From Novosphingobium sp. (lineage in GTDB: Bacteria > Pseudomonadota > Alphaproteobacteria > Sphingomonadales > Sphingomonadaceae), in contig JAGIAR010000009.1 in assembly GCA_017744735.1 (NCBI GenBank), positions 124,001 through 188,000 on the forward strand: a DNA stretch of 64,000 bases, written 5' to 3'. Below, piece by piece: positions 44,361 through 52,848 of this stretch (within the stretch, counting starts at the first letter, position 1; every line of letters begins with the position of its first letter). Under the pieces are notes generated by a model that was given only the letters and a program-made list of their open reading frames with translations, was not told the DNA's origin and ran no database searches. The translations under genes were made by a program, and so were the position numbers.

Positions 44361-45604
44361 GCCGCGAACAGCTCTAGCTGCTCCTGCGACGATGGCGAAA
44401 GCAGCGCCTTCAGATCGGCCCGGTCGGTCAGCGCGGTAGGGCGCCAGTCGGCCGCAACGATGAACGGGCGGAGTTTCGCGACCGACACGGTCAGCCGCGC
44501 GAGATCCTCCAGTCGCACGGTCCGGTGACGCCGGGCCGCGAGCAGCGCATCGACCGCCTTCACCCCCAGTCCGGGAACGCGCAGCAGCGCCTCGCGCGGG
44601 GCACGATTGACATCGACCGGGAAGCGGTCGCGGAAGCGCAACGCCCAGGCGAGCTTGGGGTCGATGTCGAGCGGCAGCATTCCGTCCGCCTCGGCGGCGC
44701 CCTGCACTTCTTCCGCGCCATAGCCGTAGAAGCGGATCAGCCAGTCGGACTGGTAGAGCCGGTGCTCGCGGATCAGCGGCGGTCGTTTCAACGGCAGCAC
44801 CGCGCTGGCGTCGGGGATCGGGCTGAAGGCCGAGTAGTATACGCGGCGCAGCCCGTGCAGCCGGTAGAGCCCGCTCGCGCGCCCGATGATCGCCACGTCC
44901 GATGCGCCGTCCGCACCGACGATCATCTGGGTCGATTGCCCGGCCGGCGCGAAATGCGGCGCCGAACGGAAGCGCTTCTTCGCGTCCTGCGCCTCGGCGA
45001 TCGCCTGCTTGAGGCCCCCCATCGCTTGCTCGATCTGCGGCGCGGACTTGTCGGGCGCGAGCCGGCTCAACCCCGTCTCGGTCGGCAGTTCGACGTTGAT
45101 CGAAACCCGGTCGGCCAGCCGCCCCGCCGCGTCGAGCAGTTCGCGATCGGCCTCGGGGATCGCCTTCAGATGGATATAGCCGCGAAAATCGTATTCTTCG
45201 CGCAATATGCGCGCGGTCTCGACCAGCTGCTCCATCGTGTGGTTGGAGCCTTTCACGATTCCCGATGAGAGGAACAGGCCCTCGATATAGTTGCGGCGAT
45301 AGAACGACAGGGTGAGGTCGGCGACCTCCTGCGGGGTGAACCGCGCCCGCTCGACATTCGAGCTCTTGCGGTTGATGCAGTAGTGGCAATCGAAGATGCA
45401 ATGGTTGGTCAGCAGGATCTTCAGCAACGAGATGCAGCGCCCGTCGGGCGCATAGGCGTGGCAGATGCCCATTCCCTCCGTCGAACCGATCCCCTTCCCG
45501 CCCTTGCTGTTACGCTTGGCGGTGCCCGAAGAAGCGCAGGAAGCATCGTATTTGGCAGCATCGGCAAGGATTTTCAGCCGGTAGGCAATCGCATGACGGT
45601 CCAT
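44357..45604 (-). CDS. Putative DNA modification/repair radical SAM protein
   Basis: The 415-residue protein has the radical-SAM signature Cys69-x3-Cys73-x2-Cys76 (CIFDCHYC), extra conserved cysteines at 23, 48 and 57, and a helix-hairpin-helix DNA-binding motif late in the chain (VNRAPREALLRVPGLGVKAVD). This is the TIGR03916-like family that travels with UdgX/DUF4130 proteins. The chemical reaction is unknown. The start at 45604 matches the family start (KILADAAKYD), but there is no clear ribosome site, because a LexA box occupies the 15 bases just upstream. Confidence 0.87.
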   Translation of the reverse strand: MDRHAIAYRLKILADAAKYDASCASSGTAKRNSKGGKGIGSTEGMGICHAYAPDGRCISLLKILLTNHCIFDCHYCINRKSSNVERARFTPQEVADLTLSFYRRNYIEGLFLSSGIVKGSNHTMEQLVETARILREEYDFRGYIHLKAIPEADRELLDAAGRLADRVSINVELPTETGLSRLAPDKSAPQIEQAMGGLKQAIAEAQDAKKRFRSAPHFAPAGQSTQMIVGADGASDVAIIGRASGLYRLHGLRRVYYSAFSPIPDASAVLPLKRPPLIREHRLYQSDWLIRFYGYGAEEVQGAAEADGMLPLDIDPKLAWALRFRDRFPVDVNRAPREALLRVPGLGVKAVDALLAARRHRTVRLEDLARLTVSVAKLRPFIVAADWRPTALTDRADLKALLSPSSQEQLELFAA

Positions 45605-45606
45605 TT

Positions 45607-45621
45607 GTTCATGATATGTTC
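45607..45621. promoter_or_regulatory. LexA box (SOS operator) before the radical-SAM/UdgX operon
   Basis: GTTC-ATGATAT-GTTC is an exact GTTC-N7-GTTC direct repeat, the LexA site of alphaproteobacteria (GAAC-N7-GAAC on the gene strand). It ends three bases before the start codon. Confidence 0.8.
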
Positions 45622-45735
45622 TTTTTGGCGCACTGCCCAGCCTTTTGCGGCAGGCCGTTAGGAACCGGAGGAAAAGATGGGCAGGATCGCGATCTCTACT
45701 GGGCCATGGTCGCGGGGTCCGGACCGCTGCTGCCT

Positions 45736-45763
45736 CACGGAAGCGGCTCAGGCCGCTTCCGTG
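45736..45763 (-). other. 12-bp hairpin with the lysC stop codon in its loop
   Basis: CACGGAAGCGGC (45736-45747) and GCCGCTTCCGTG (45752-45763) are perfect inverted repeats, and the 4-base loop contains the TGA stop of lysC. There is no T tract, so it is not a standard terminator. A 3'-end protecting or attenuating stem is possible. Confidence 0.6.
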
Positions 45764-47025
45764 GCGTCCATCTCGTAGGCGGTGTGCAGCACGCGCACCG
45801 CGAGTTCGGTTTCGTCCTCGTCGATCAGCACGCTGACCTTGATCTCGCTGGTCGAGATCGCCTGGATGTTGATCCCGCGGTCGGCGAGCGCCTTGAACAT
45901 GGTGCTGGCGACGCCCGCATGGCTGCGCATGCCGACCCCGACGACGCTGATCTTGGCGATCTTGTCGTCGCTGATCATGCGGTAGAAGCCGATTGCGTCC
46001 TTGTGCTCTTCGAGCAGCGCCTGGGTGCGCAGCAGGTCGGCCTTGGGCACGGTGAAGGTGACGTCGGTCTCGCCCTTGTCCTTGGCGATGTTCTGGATGA
46101 TCATATCGACATTGATGTTCGCCGCGGCGAGCGGGCCGAAGATCGTCGCCACCGCGCCGGGCCGGTCGGCGATGCGGGTCAGGGTGACCTTGGCTTCGTT
46201 CTTGTCGGCCGCGATGCCGGTGATCAGTTGGCGTTCCATATCCAGATCCTCTTGAATTTTGGCCAATTCCTCGTCGCTTACGATCATCGTGCCCGGAAGC
46301 GTGTCCGCCGCGGGCGCATCGTCGTCGACAAAGGACGACAGCACCTGCACCCGCACCTTCTCCTTCATCGCGAGGCTGACCGAGCGGGTCTGCAAGACCT
46401 TCGAGCCGACCGAGGCCAGTTCGAGCATTTCCTCATAGGTGACGTGGCTGAGCTTGCGCGCCTTGGCCACAATCCGCGGATCGGTGGTGTAGACCCCGTC
46501 GACGTCGGTGTAGATGTCGCAGCGATCTGCATGGATCGCCGCCGCAACCGCAACCGCCGACGTGTCCGACCCGCCGCGGCCGAGCGTGGTGATGCGGTTC
46601 TCCCCGCTCAGCCCCTGAAAGCCCGGGATCACCGCGATCTCGCCTGCAGCCATCGAGGAGAGCAACGCCTCGCTGTCGAAGCCCTCGATCCGTGCCTTCG
46701 AATAGGCCTCGTCGGTATGGATCGGGAGCTGCCAGCCGAGCCAGCTGCGCGCCTTGCACCCCATCGCCTGCAGAGTCAGCGCCAGCAGGCCCGAGGTCAC
46801 CTGCTCGCCCGAGGCGACGACCACGTCGTATTCGGCCGGATCGAACAGCGGATTGGCTTCGCGGCAGAAGTTCACCAGCCGGTCGGTCTCGCCCGCCATG
46901 GCGGAGACCACCACGGCGACTTCGTGACCGGCGGCCTGCTGACGGCGCACGATATTGGCGACGCGCCGGATACGCTCCGTCCCCGCCATCGACGTCCCGC
47001 CGAATTTCATCACGATCCGGGCCAC
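45748..47025 (-). CDS. lysC: Aspartate kinase
   Basis: The 425-residue enzyme phosphorylates aspartate, the first step to lysine, threonine, methionine and diaminopimelate. The kinase domain shows VMKFGGTSM, NRITTLGRGGSDTSA and YTDVDGVYTTDPR. Two ACT domains follow from about residue 270 (LTRIADRPG, ISVVGVGMRSHAG) and bind the feedback inhibitor. It is full length. It diverges from ubiG across 56 bases. Confidence 0.95.
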   Translation of the reverse strand: MARIVMKFGGTSMAGTERIRRVANIVRRQQAAGHEVAVVVSAMAGETDRLVNFCREANPLFDPAEYDVVVASGEQVTSGLLALTLQAMGCKARSWLGWQLPIHTDEAYSKARIEGFDSEALLSSMAAGEIAVIPGFQGLSGENRITTLGRGGSDTSAVAVAAAIHADRCDIYTDVDGVYTTDPRIVAKARKLSHVTYEEMLELASVGSKVLQTRSVSLAMKEKVRVQVLSSFVDDDAPAADTLPGTMIVSDEELAKIQEDLDMERQLITGIAADKNEAKVTLTRIADRPGAVATIFGPLAAANINVDMIIQNIAKDKGETDVTFTVPKADLLRTQALLEEHKDAIGFYRMISDDKIAKISVVGVGMRSHAGVASTMFKALADRGINIQAISTSEIKVSVLIDEDETELAVRVLHTAYEMDATEAA

Positions 47026-47081
47026 GAAATCTTAGCTCCTGCACGCTGGAATCAAGTCTGGCGCGCTGTTAGGGGGGCGGT

Positions 47082-47840
47082 GTGAGCAATGCAACTGTAG
47101 CATCGGAAACGAAGTCGGCCGGAGGTCAAACCATCCGGCCCGAGGAAGCTGCCCATTTCGGCGCTTTGGCGAAGGAGTGGTGGGACCCGAAGGGTTCGTC
47201 TGCAATGCTGCACAAGCTCAACCCTGTGCGGCTGGGCTTCCTGCGCGAAGCGATCGATGAACATTGGCGCGGCGACCGCGAGAGCGTGAAGCCGCTCGCC
47301 GGCAAGACCGCGCTCGACGTCGGCTGCGGCGCGGGGCTGCTGTGCGAACCGCTCGCCCGGCTCGGCGCGGCGGTGACCGGGGTAGATGCGGCGAATGAGA
47401 ACATTGCGGCGGCGAAGGCGCATGCGGCGGGATCCGGCCTTGCGATCGAATACCGGGCCGGCGAGCTCGCGTCGCTCGGCCTCGGGCAGTTCGACCTGGT
47501 GACCGCGATGGAAGTGCTCGAGCACGTTGCCGACAAGCAGGCCTTCGTCTCGGAACTTGCCGCGCACCTCACGCCCGGCGGGCTGATGGCGCTGTCGACC
47601 CCCAACCGCACCCCGCAATCGCGCTTGCTGCTGATCGGTGCGGCGGAGGCGGTCGGCATGGTGCCGCGGGGCACGCACCACTGGGAAGACTTCGCGACCC
47701 CAGACGAGCTCCGCGAATTGCTCGCCCATGCCGGGCTGACGATGGGCGAACCGCGCGGGATCGGGTTCTCGCCGATGAAGGGCCTGCACCTCTCGGACGA
47801 CCGCGCGCTCAACTATATCGTCACCGCCAGAACCGGCTGA
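47082..47840 (+). CDS. ubiG: Ubiquinone biosynthesis O-methyltransferase
   Basis: The 252-residue class I methyltransferase has the SAM motif ALDVGCGAGLLCEPLARLGA, the UbiG start 'EEAAHFGALAKEWWDPKGSSAMLHKLNPVR' in short form, and THHWEDF near the end. UbiG methylates both hydroxyl groups made during ubiquinone ring synthesis. It starts with GTG after AGGGGGG. The stop overlaps the next start (TGATG). Confidence 0.95.
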   Translation: MSNATVASETKSAGGQTIRPEEAAHFGALAKEWWDPKGSSAMLHKLNPVRLGFLREAIDEHWRGDRESVKPLAGKTALDVGCGAGLLCEPLARLGAAVTGVDAANENIAAAKAHAAGSGLAIEYRAGELASLGLGQFDLVTAMEVLEHVADKQAFVSELAAHLTPGGLMALSTPNRTPQSRLLLIGAAEAVGMVPRGTHHWEDFATPDELRELLAHAGLTMGEPRGIGFSPMKGLHLSDDRALNYIVTARTG

Positions 47841-48730
47841 TGATCGTCCGCGACCGCCCGCACTGGCGCGAACTGGCCTTCGCGGTGCGCGGATCGATCG
47901 TTCCGGTGATTGCCCCGCGGATCGCGATGCTGATGCTGTTCGCCGCGCTGATGGTCTGGCTCGACCGGCGCATCGCCGGTTTCCCGCAGATCGACGCGAT
48001 CGGCTTCACCGTGTTCGGCATCGCGCTGTCGCTGTTCCTCGGCTTCCGCAACAACGCCGCCTACGATCGCTGGTGGGAAGCGCGCAAATTGTGGGGTGGG
48101 CTGCTGGCGGATCTCAGGAGCTTCGCGCGCGAGGCACAATTGTTCATCGCCGACGAGGATCGGTGGTGCAGCATCATCCGCCATTCGCTCGCTTTCATCC
48201 ACCTTCACCGCGCGAATCTGCGCCAGATACCCGACGATCCGCGCGCGCGCGAACTGGGCGGCGCGATGGCCGATGCGCCGCATCCGCCCGACGCCGCGCT
48301 CGACCGGATCGCCGCCGAGATCCGCGATGCCCGGGCGCAGGGTGCGCTCGACGGCTTCGGCGCCAAGGCTTTGCAGGAACGGCTCGCCAGCATCACGCTG
48401 CAACAGGCCGGGTGCGAGCGGATCGCGGTGACCCCGCTGCCTTACGTCTATTCGCTGCTGATCTACCGCACGACCTATCTCTACTGCCTGCTGCTGCCGC
48501 TCGCGCTGGTGCATCCTGCCGGCTGGCTGACGCCGGTGTTCGTCGGGATCGTAGCCTATGTCTTCCTCGGCCTGGCCGAAGTGACCGAAGACCTCGCGCA
48601 GCCGTTCGGCACCACGCCCAACGCGCTGCCGCTCGACGCGATCTGCCGCGCAGTCGAGATCAGCCTCGCCCCGCACCTCGGGATCGAACCGCCCGCGCCG
48701 ATGAAGGCGACCGACTACTACCTAAGCTGA
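47840..48730 (+). CDS. Bestrophin family ion channel
   Basis: The 296-residue protein belongs to the bestrophin-like UPF0187 group. It has hydrophobic helices near residues 25-40, 50-65 and 210-245, the FRNNAAYDRWWEARKLWG segment and the C-terminal LGLAEVTEDLAQPFGTTPNALPL. Bacterial members form pentameric channels for monovalent ions. It overlaps ubiG by one base (TGATG), which gives coupled translation, though a functional link is not evident. Confidence 0.85.
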   Translation: MIVRDRPHWRELAFAVRGSIVPVIAPRIAMLMLFAALMVWLDRRIAGFPQIDAIGFTVFGIALSLFLGFRNNAAYDRWWEARKLWGGLLADLRSFAREAQLFIADEDRWCSIIRHSLAFIHLHRANLRQIPDDPRARELGGAMADAPHPPDAALDRIAAEIRDARAQGALDGFGAKALQERLASITLQQAGCERIAVTPLPYVYSLLIYRTTYLYCLLLPLALVHPAGWLTPVFVGIVAYVFLGLAEVTEDLAQPFGTTPNALPLDAICRAVEISLAPHLGIEPPAPMKATDYYLS

Positions 48731-48737
48731 AGCCCGA

Positions 48738-49505
48738 TCAGGCGGCGCTTGCTTCGGCGTCGTCGCGCTTGATCGCCTTGTGCGCATCCTCGCTGGCGCC
48801 CTTCTTCCAGTAGCTGGAGATATACAGGTCGGCCGGGCCGAGCCCGCGCTCCTCGCGCAGATAGCCGCGCAATGCCCGCATCGCCTCGAATTCGCTCGCG
48901 ACCCAGCCGTAGACCCGACCTTCGCGCCAGCCGAGCGAGCGGACATGGTCGGCCAGCATCTCCGGACGGGCGCCGGGCCGCGGATTGACCAGCCAGTGCA
49001 GCTCGACCCCCGCCGGCGCGTCGATCGCCTGCTTGTCGTCCTCGTGCTGGATCTCGATCACCGCGACGCCCTTCGCGTCGCGCGGCAGGGCCTCGAGATT
49101 GACGCCGATCGCCGGAAGCGCGGTCATGTCGCCGGCGACGATGTACCAGTCCGCGCCCTCGGGCAGCGGCTTGGCCATGCCGGGGCCGCCGACCAGGATC
49201 GCCTCGCCGCCCGCAACCGACAGCGCCCATTCGGTCGCCGGGCCGGCGTCGCCGCCGCCTGCGCCGTGCAGTGCGAAATCGACGTCGAGCGCGTCGGCGC
49301 GCTGCCGGCGGATCGTATAGGTACGCACGATCGGCTTTTCCGACCCTTCCGGCTCGACCCGGAACTTGAGGTAGCCGCCCTGCTGGCCCGCCGGAAAACC
49401 GTCCATCCCCTCGCCGCCCAGCGTCACCCGGTGCATCGACGGGGTCAGGCGCTCGGCAGAGAGGACCTCGAAACGGCGCGGCGGAGGGCGATTGGGGGGA
49501 GCCAT
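48738..49505 (-). CDS. Siderophore-interacting protein (FAD ferric reductase-like)
   Basis: The 255-residue protein has the FAD site RTYTIRRQ, a central GPGMAKPLP/ADWYIVAGDMTALPAIG block, and a NADPH-side WVASEFEAMRALRGYLREE typical of ViuB-like siderophore-interacting proteins, which release iron from ferric siderophores. The last twelve residues are a charged tail. It converges with the bestrophin gene with a seven-base gap. No siderophore gene is adjacent. Confidence 0.85.
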   Translation of the reverse strand: MAPPNRPPPRRFEVLSAERLTPSMHRVTLGGEGMDGFPAGQQGGYLKFRVEPEGSEKPIVRTYTIRRQRADALDVDFALHGAGGGDAGPATEWALSVAGGEAILVGGPGMAKPLPEGADWYIVAGDMTALPAIGVNLEALPRDAKGVAVIEIQHEDDKQAIDAPAGVELHWLVNPRPGARPEMLADHVRSLGWREGRVYGWVASEFEAMRALRGYLREERGLGPADLYISSYWKKGASEDAHKAIKRDDAEASAA

Positions 49506-49598
49506 GGAAATATCCTGCTGATGGGTGCAGCCCGGCTCACGCGGGCAGCTATACCCGATTGAATAAACTTCGTTCCGGCGAGCGCAAGAGCCGCGCGC

Positions 49599-50114
49599 TC
49601 AGGTCACTCCCGTCAGCCGCGCGATCTCCGCCCGGGTCTGCGCCTCGCGTTCGGCCCAGCTGCCCGATATGCGGGTGTAGGGCACGCCGGTGCCGATCAG
49701 GATGCCCTCGGCCAGCCCGGCGAAATGGGCGCGTTCCTTCTCGGTTCCGAAGAAGCGGGTCCCGTCGTCGAACCACGGCACATCCGGGGTGAACAGCAGA
49801 TAATGCTCGGCCTTCGCGTAGCGCAGCATGATCTCGGGCACTTCGCCGAACAGCATCGCCGCCCAGGCAGCGGTCATCAGCGGGTCGGTGTCGAGAAACA
49901 GCACCGGCGGGTTCGACGCCGCCGCGGCGGTCATCGCCGCGTCCTGCCCGTCGGCGATCGCCAGCAGCACGTCCATCGGGAAATCGGTGCCGACCGTTTC
50001 CGCCCACTCACGGCCGAATTCGGGCACGACCGGAATATCGAGATTGCGCGCAAGCCGTTCGGCGACGGTCGACTTGCCGGTGCTCTCGGCGCCGTGGAAA
50101 CAAATGCGGATCAT
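49599..50114 (-). CDS. NadR-like nicotinamide riboside kinase (single domain)
   Basis: The 171-residue P-loop ATPase has Walker A GAESTGKST and a later FLDTDPL, the pattern of the C-terminal kinase domain of NadR. It lacks the N-terminal HTH and the NMN adenylyltransferase domain. With a PnuC gene overlapping it by ATGA, phosphorylation of imported nicotinamide riboside is the best guess. It is the last gene of a seven-gene overlapping run. Confidence 0.82.
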   Translation of the reverse strand: MIRICFHGAESTGKSTVAERLARNLDIPVVPEFGREWAETVGTDFPMDVLLAIADGQDAAMTAAAASNPPVLFLDTDPLMTAAWAAMLFGEVPEIMLRYAKAEHYLLFTPDVPWFDDGTRFFGTEKERAHFAGLAEGILIGTGVPYTRISGSWAEREAQTRAEIARLTGVT

Positions 50115-50680
50115 GCGGAAGCCCCCCTTGCAGCCCGTATCCATTCGCGCAGCCCGAGCGCCGACAGCAGCCCGAAGGCGACATAGAGCACCGCGAGCAG
50201 CGGCAGGTCGCGGATCACGTAAAGCGCGACCGAGACGACATCGATCGCAATCCACAGCACCCAGTTCTCGATCCGCCGGTACGAGAGCAGGAATTGCGCG
50301 GCGATGCTCGCGCCGGTGACCGCGCTGTCGGCAAAGGGCAAGGCGGCATCGGTGTAGCTGTGCAGCGCGAAACCGAGGGTCAGGCTGACCGCAACGGTCG
50401 CCGCGAGCCAGGCGAGCCGCGCCGGCCAGCCGAGCCATGCCACCGGCACCGCGGTCTCGCCCGCGCCCTTCGCCCGGTTCCACAGCCACCAGCCATAGGC
50501 GTTGACCACGAAGAAGAACCCCTGCAGCCCCGCCTCGGCATAGAGCTTCGCCTCGAACAGCACGAAGCCGACGCAGGTCACCATCGCCATCGCGGCGGGG
50601 AAGTTCCAGATCGAACGGCGGATCAGCAGCACGATGTTGGCGAAACCCAACACCGTCCCGACGATTTCGAGCGGGCTCAT
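50111..50680 (-). CDS. pnuC: PnuC-type vitamin transporter, probably nicotinamide riboside
   Basis: The 189-residue membrane protein has about seven hydrophobic helices and the PnuC landmarks NAYGWWLW (W-x-x-W substrate box) and NWVLWIAIDVVSVALYV. PnuC proteins allow facilitated diffusion of a vitamin that is trapped by phosphorylation. The partner kinase downstream makes nicotinamide riboside the likely ligand, not thiamine or riboflavin. It overlaps both neighbours by four bases. Confidence 0.88.
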   Translation of the reverse strand: MSPLEIVGTVLGFANIVLLIRRSIWNFPAAMAMVTCVGFVLFEAKLYAEAGLQGFFFVVNAYGWWLWNRAKGAGETAVPVAWLGWPARLAWLAATVAVSLTLGFALHSYTDAALPFADSAVTGASIAAQFLLSYRRIENWVLWIAIDVVSVALYVIRDLPLLAVLYVAFGLLSALGLREWIRAARGASA

Positions 50681-51711
50681 CGCGCGGCGATAGCATCCGC
50701 CGGGTTGTCGGTGAACACCGCATCGACCCCCGCCGCTTCGAGCAGTTTCACCAGCGCCGCGTAGTTCCCGTGCGCGCCCGGATCGCTTCCGATCCGCAGC
50801 GCTTCGGGCAGGAAGGCGTTCTCGCGCCGCAGGGTCCAGACCTGCACCTCGAGCCCCGCTGCGTGCGCATCGGCGACCAGCGGGGTCGGGCTGCCGTCGG
50901 GGTTGAGCACCAGCCGCACATCCGCGCCCAGTGCATCGGCATAGGCGGCGATCCCCTTGAGTCCGGCCGGGGTGACCATCGCCGCGGTGGGGACGCCGGG
51001 CAGGTCGGGCGGCGTGGTCCCGGCTTCGAGCAATTGCACCAGCCGCAGCTGCGTCTTGGTCGAAAGCTTCGCCAGCGTGCCGACCTCGAAGCACTGGATG
51101 ATCGCCGGATCGTCCTTCTTCGAATAACCGGCTTCGGCGAGCTGCTGCAGCACCATGTCGTCGAGCGCGAAGCCTTGCGAAGCGAAATAGCTCGGGTGCT
51201 TGAGCTCGGGCTCGATCCCGATCCGCCGGTCCGTCTCCGCCTCCTTGCGCTTCACCAGTGCGAGGATCTCGGCGAAGGTCGGGATTTCGAACTGCCCGTC
51301 ATACTTCGTATTGGCCGGGCGCAGTTCGGGCAGGCGTTCCCGCGCACGCAGCGTCTTCAGTTCGGCGAGGGTGAAATCCTCGGTGAACCAGCCGGTGACT
51401 GCGTGGCCGTCGATCGTCCTGGTCGCCTTGCGGCTCGCAAATTCGGGATGCGCGGCAACGTCGGTGGTGCCGGAAATCTCGTTCTCGTGCCGCGCCACCA
51501 ATACGCCGTCCCTGGTCGAGACGAGATCGGGCTCGATGAAATCCGCGCCGTAGTCGATCGCCAGCTCGTAAGCGGCCAGCGTATGCTCGGGCCGCTCGCC
51601 GCTCGCGCCGCGATGCGCGATCACGGTCAGCGGCACCTCAGCCACGGCGGGCGCCGCGGCCAGGGCGGCAAGCGCCGCAAGGAAGAATTTCAGCCAAACG
51701 CCGCGGCCCAT
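50677..51711 (-). CDS. Glycerophosphodiester phosphodiesterase, exported
   Basis: The 344-residue enzyme has a signal peptide (to about AVAE, residue 25) and the GDPD core: HRGASGERPEHT near the start, EPDLVSTRDG, and a late FTDNPADA. It hydrolyses glycerophosphodiesters to glycerol-3-phosphate and alcohols. The motif order and length (about 330-360) match periplasmic GlpQ. The start at 51711 lies inside the last 22 bases of the upstream arsC-like gene, and a leader beginning here is the only good choice. Confidence 0.88.
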   Translation of the reverse strand: MGRGVWLKFFLAALAALAAAPAVAEVPLTVIAHRGASGERPEHTLAAYELAIDYGADFIEPDLVSTRDGVLVARHENEISGTTDVAAHPEFASRKATRTIDGHAVTGWFTEDFTLAELKTLRARERLPELRPANTKYDGQFEIPTFAEILALVKRKEAETDRRIGIEPELKHPSYFASQGFALDDMVLQQLAEAGYSKKDDPAIIQCFEVGTLAKLSTKTQLRLVQLLEAGTTPPDLPGVPTAAMVTPAGLKGIAAYADALGADVRLVLNPDGSPTPLVADAHAAGLEVQVWTLRRENAFLPEALRIGSDPGAHGNYAALVKLLEAAGVDAVFTDNPADAIAAR

Positions 51712-52037
51712 TCCGCCTCCTTGAAGCCGACCAGCAAGCCGCCGGGATATTCGACCACCGGGCGTTTGATCGTCGACGGATGTTCCAGCATCAAGACAAT
51801 TGCCTTGTCGGCATCGAGCCCCTGCTTCTGGCTCTCGTCGAGCTTGCGGAACGTGGTGCCGGTGCGGTTGAGGATCGTCTCCCATCCCTTCGCCGCGACC
51901 CAGGCCTTGAGCTTTGCCGGATCGGCGCCCTCCTTCTTGTAGTCGTGGAAGGCGTAGGCGATGCCTTTGGCATCGAGCCAGCGCCGCGCCTTCTTGACCG
52001 TGTCGCAATTGGGGATGCCGTAGAGGGAAATACTCAC
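51690..52037 (-). CDS. ArsC/Spx-family reductase-like protein
   Basis: The 115-residue thioredoxin-fold protein has YGIPNCDTVKKARRWLD, with one cysteine near the start as in YffB-type ArsC family members, and IKRPVVEY (the cis-Pro region). It is more likely a general thiol protein than an arsenate reductase, as no ars genes are near. The GTG start overlaps the upstream stop by GTGA. Confidence 0.83.
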   Translation of the reverse strand: MSISLYGIPNCDTVKKARRWLDAKGIAYAFHDYKKEGADPAKLKAWVAAKGWETILNRTGTTFRKLDESQKQGLDADKAIVLMLEHPSTIKRPVVEYPGGLLVGFKEAEWAAAFG

Positions 52038-52345
52038 TCGTTGCTCCTGTCGAAGGTCGTCACCCGCGGATCGTCGCAGGAATAGACCGTGTAGCTCTCG
52101 TAATAGTCGGCGCGGCCCTTGCCCTGCACCGCGGCGTGATCGAGGTTGCGGGCCCAGGCGCGGGCGTCCGCCTCGCTCTCCCATTCGGACATCGACAGGG
52201 TCTCGCCGTCCTCCGCCTTGTAGCTGCGATAGGCGATGAAGCCCTTCTGCTCGCGGGCAAGGGCCTCCATCCGCGCAGCGTCCTCGGCATAGGCCGCGGC
52301 ATCGATGTCGGCGCGTTTGCGGCTGCGGAAGACGTTCATGTACAT
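52034..52345 (-). CDS. ABM-like (antibiotic biosynthesis monooxygenase fold) protein
   Basis: The 103-residue protein has a short ferredoxin-like pattern with QKGFIAYRSYKAEDGETLSMSEWES and a Tyr-rich end (RADYYESYTVYSCD). It resembles small ABM/DUF1330-like domain proteins of unknown role. The ATG at 52345 overlaps the ruvC stop by one base (TGATG). A second Met two codons on is an alternative start. Confidence 0.72.
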   Translation of the reverse strand: MYMNVFRSRKRADIDAAAYAEDAARMEALAREQKGFIAYRSYKAEDGETLSMSEWESEADARAWARNLDHAAVQGKGRADYYESYTVYSCDDPRVTTFDRSNE

Positions 52346-52830
52346 CAGCGCCCCCGGCGTGAACTTTGGCCAAGATGCGCATCGGCGATTGCCACCGCGA
52401 GCGCGTCGGCAGCGTCGGCGCCGGCGATCTGCGCACCGGGCAGCAGGATCTTGAGCATTGCCTGCACCTGCGCCTTCTCCGCGCCGCCGGTGCCCACCAC
52501 CGCCTTCTTCACCGCACGTGCGGCGTGCTCGGCAACCTCGAGTCCGGCCATGCCGCAGGCCGCCAGCACCGCGCCCCGCGCCTGCGCAAGCTTGATCGTC
52601 GATTGCGGATTCTTGTTGAGGAAAATCTCCTCCGCCGCCGCGCGGTCCGGGCCGTAGGCGCGGATCACCTCGGCCAGCCCATCCTGCAGCGCGCGCAGCC
52701 GTTCGGGCAGCGCGGCCTTGGCGTCGGTCGGGATCTGGCCGTTGGCGATGTGGGTCAGCCGCGAGCCCTCCGACCGCACGATCCCCCATCCGGTGCAGGA
52801 CAGCGAGGGATCGAGGCCGAGGATCAGCAC
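52345..52830 (-). CDS. ruvC: Holliday junction resolvase RuvC
   Basis: The 161-residue enzyme has the RuvC active site residues Asp7 (LGLDPSL), Glu67 (AAAEEIF), Asp139 and Asp142 (GADAADALAV). It cuts Holliday junctions with RuvAB. ruvA and ruvB are not in the part of the window next to it. It lies 18 bases after yebC, a common order in alphaproteobacteria. The downstream chain of overlapping genes is unusual. Confidence 0.96.
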   Translation of the reverse strand: MLILGLDPSLSCTGWGIVRSEGSRLTHIANGQIPTDAKAALPERLRALQDGLAEVIRAYGPDRAAAEEIFLNKNPQSTIKLAQARGAVLAACGMAGLEVAEHAARAVKKAVVGTGGAEKAQVQAMLKILLPGAQIAGADAADALAVAIADAHLGQSSRRGR

Positions 52831-52848
52831 GGGTGGATCAGCATCGGA

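Noticed and set aside
44361..45401. Possible 810-codon fusion extending the UdgX gene upstream
   Set aside because: The extension is the radical-SAM gene read in the wrong frame. The GTG at 44360 overlaps the radical-SAM stop and gives the proper UdgX start.
50111..50680. PnuC as a thiamine (PnuT) or riboflavin (RibM) carrier
   Set aside because: No TPP or FMN riboswitch-like leader or matching kinase is seen. The overlapping NadR-like kinase favours nicotinamide riboside.
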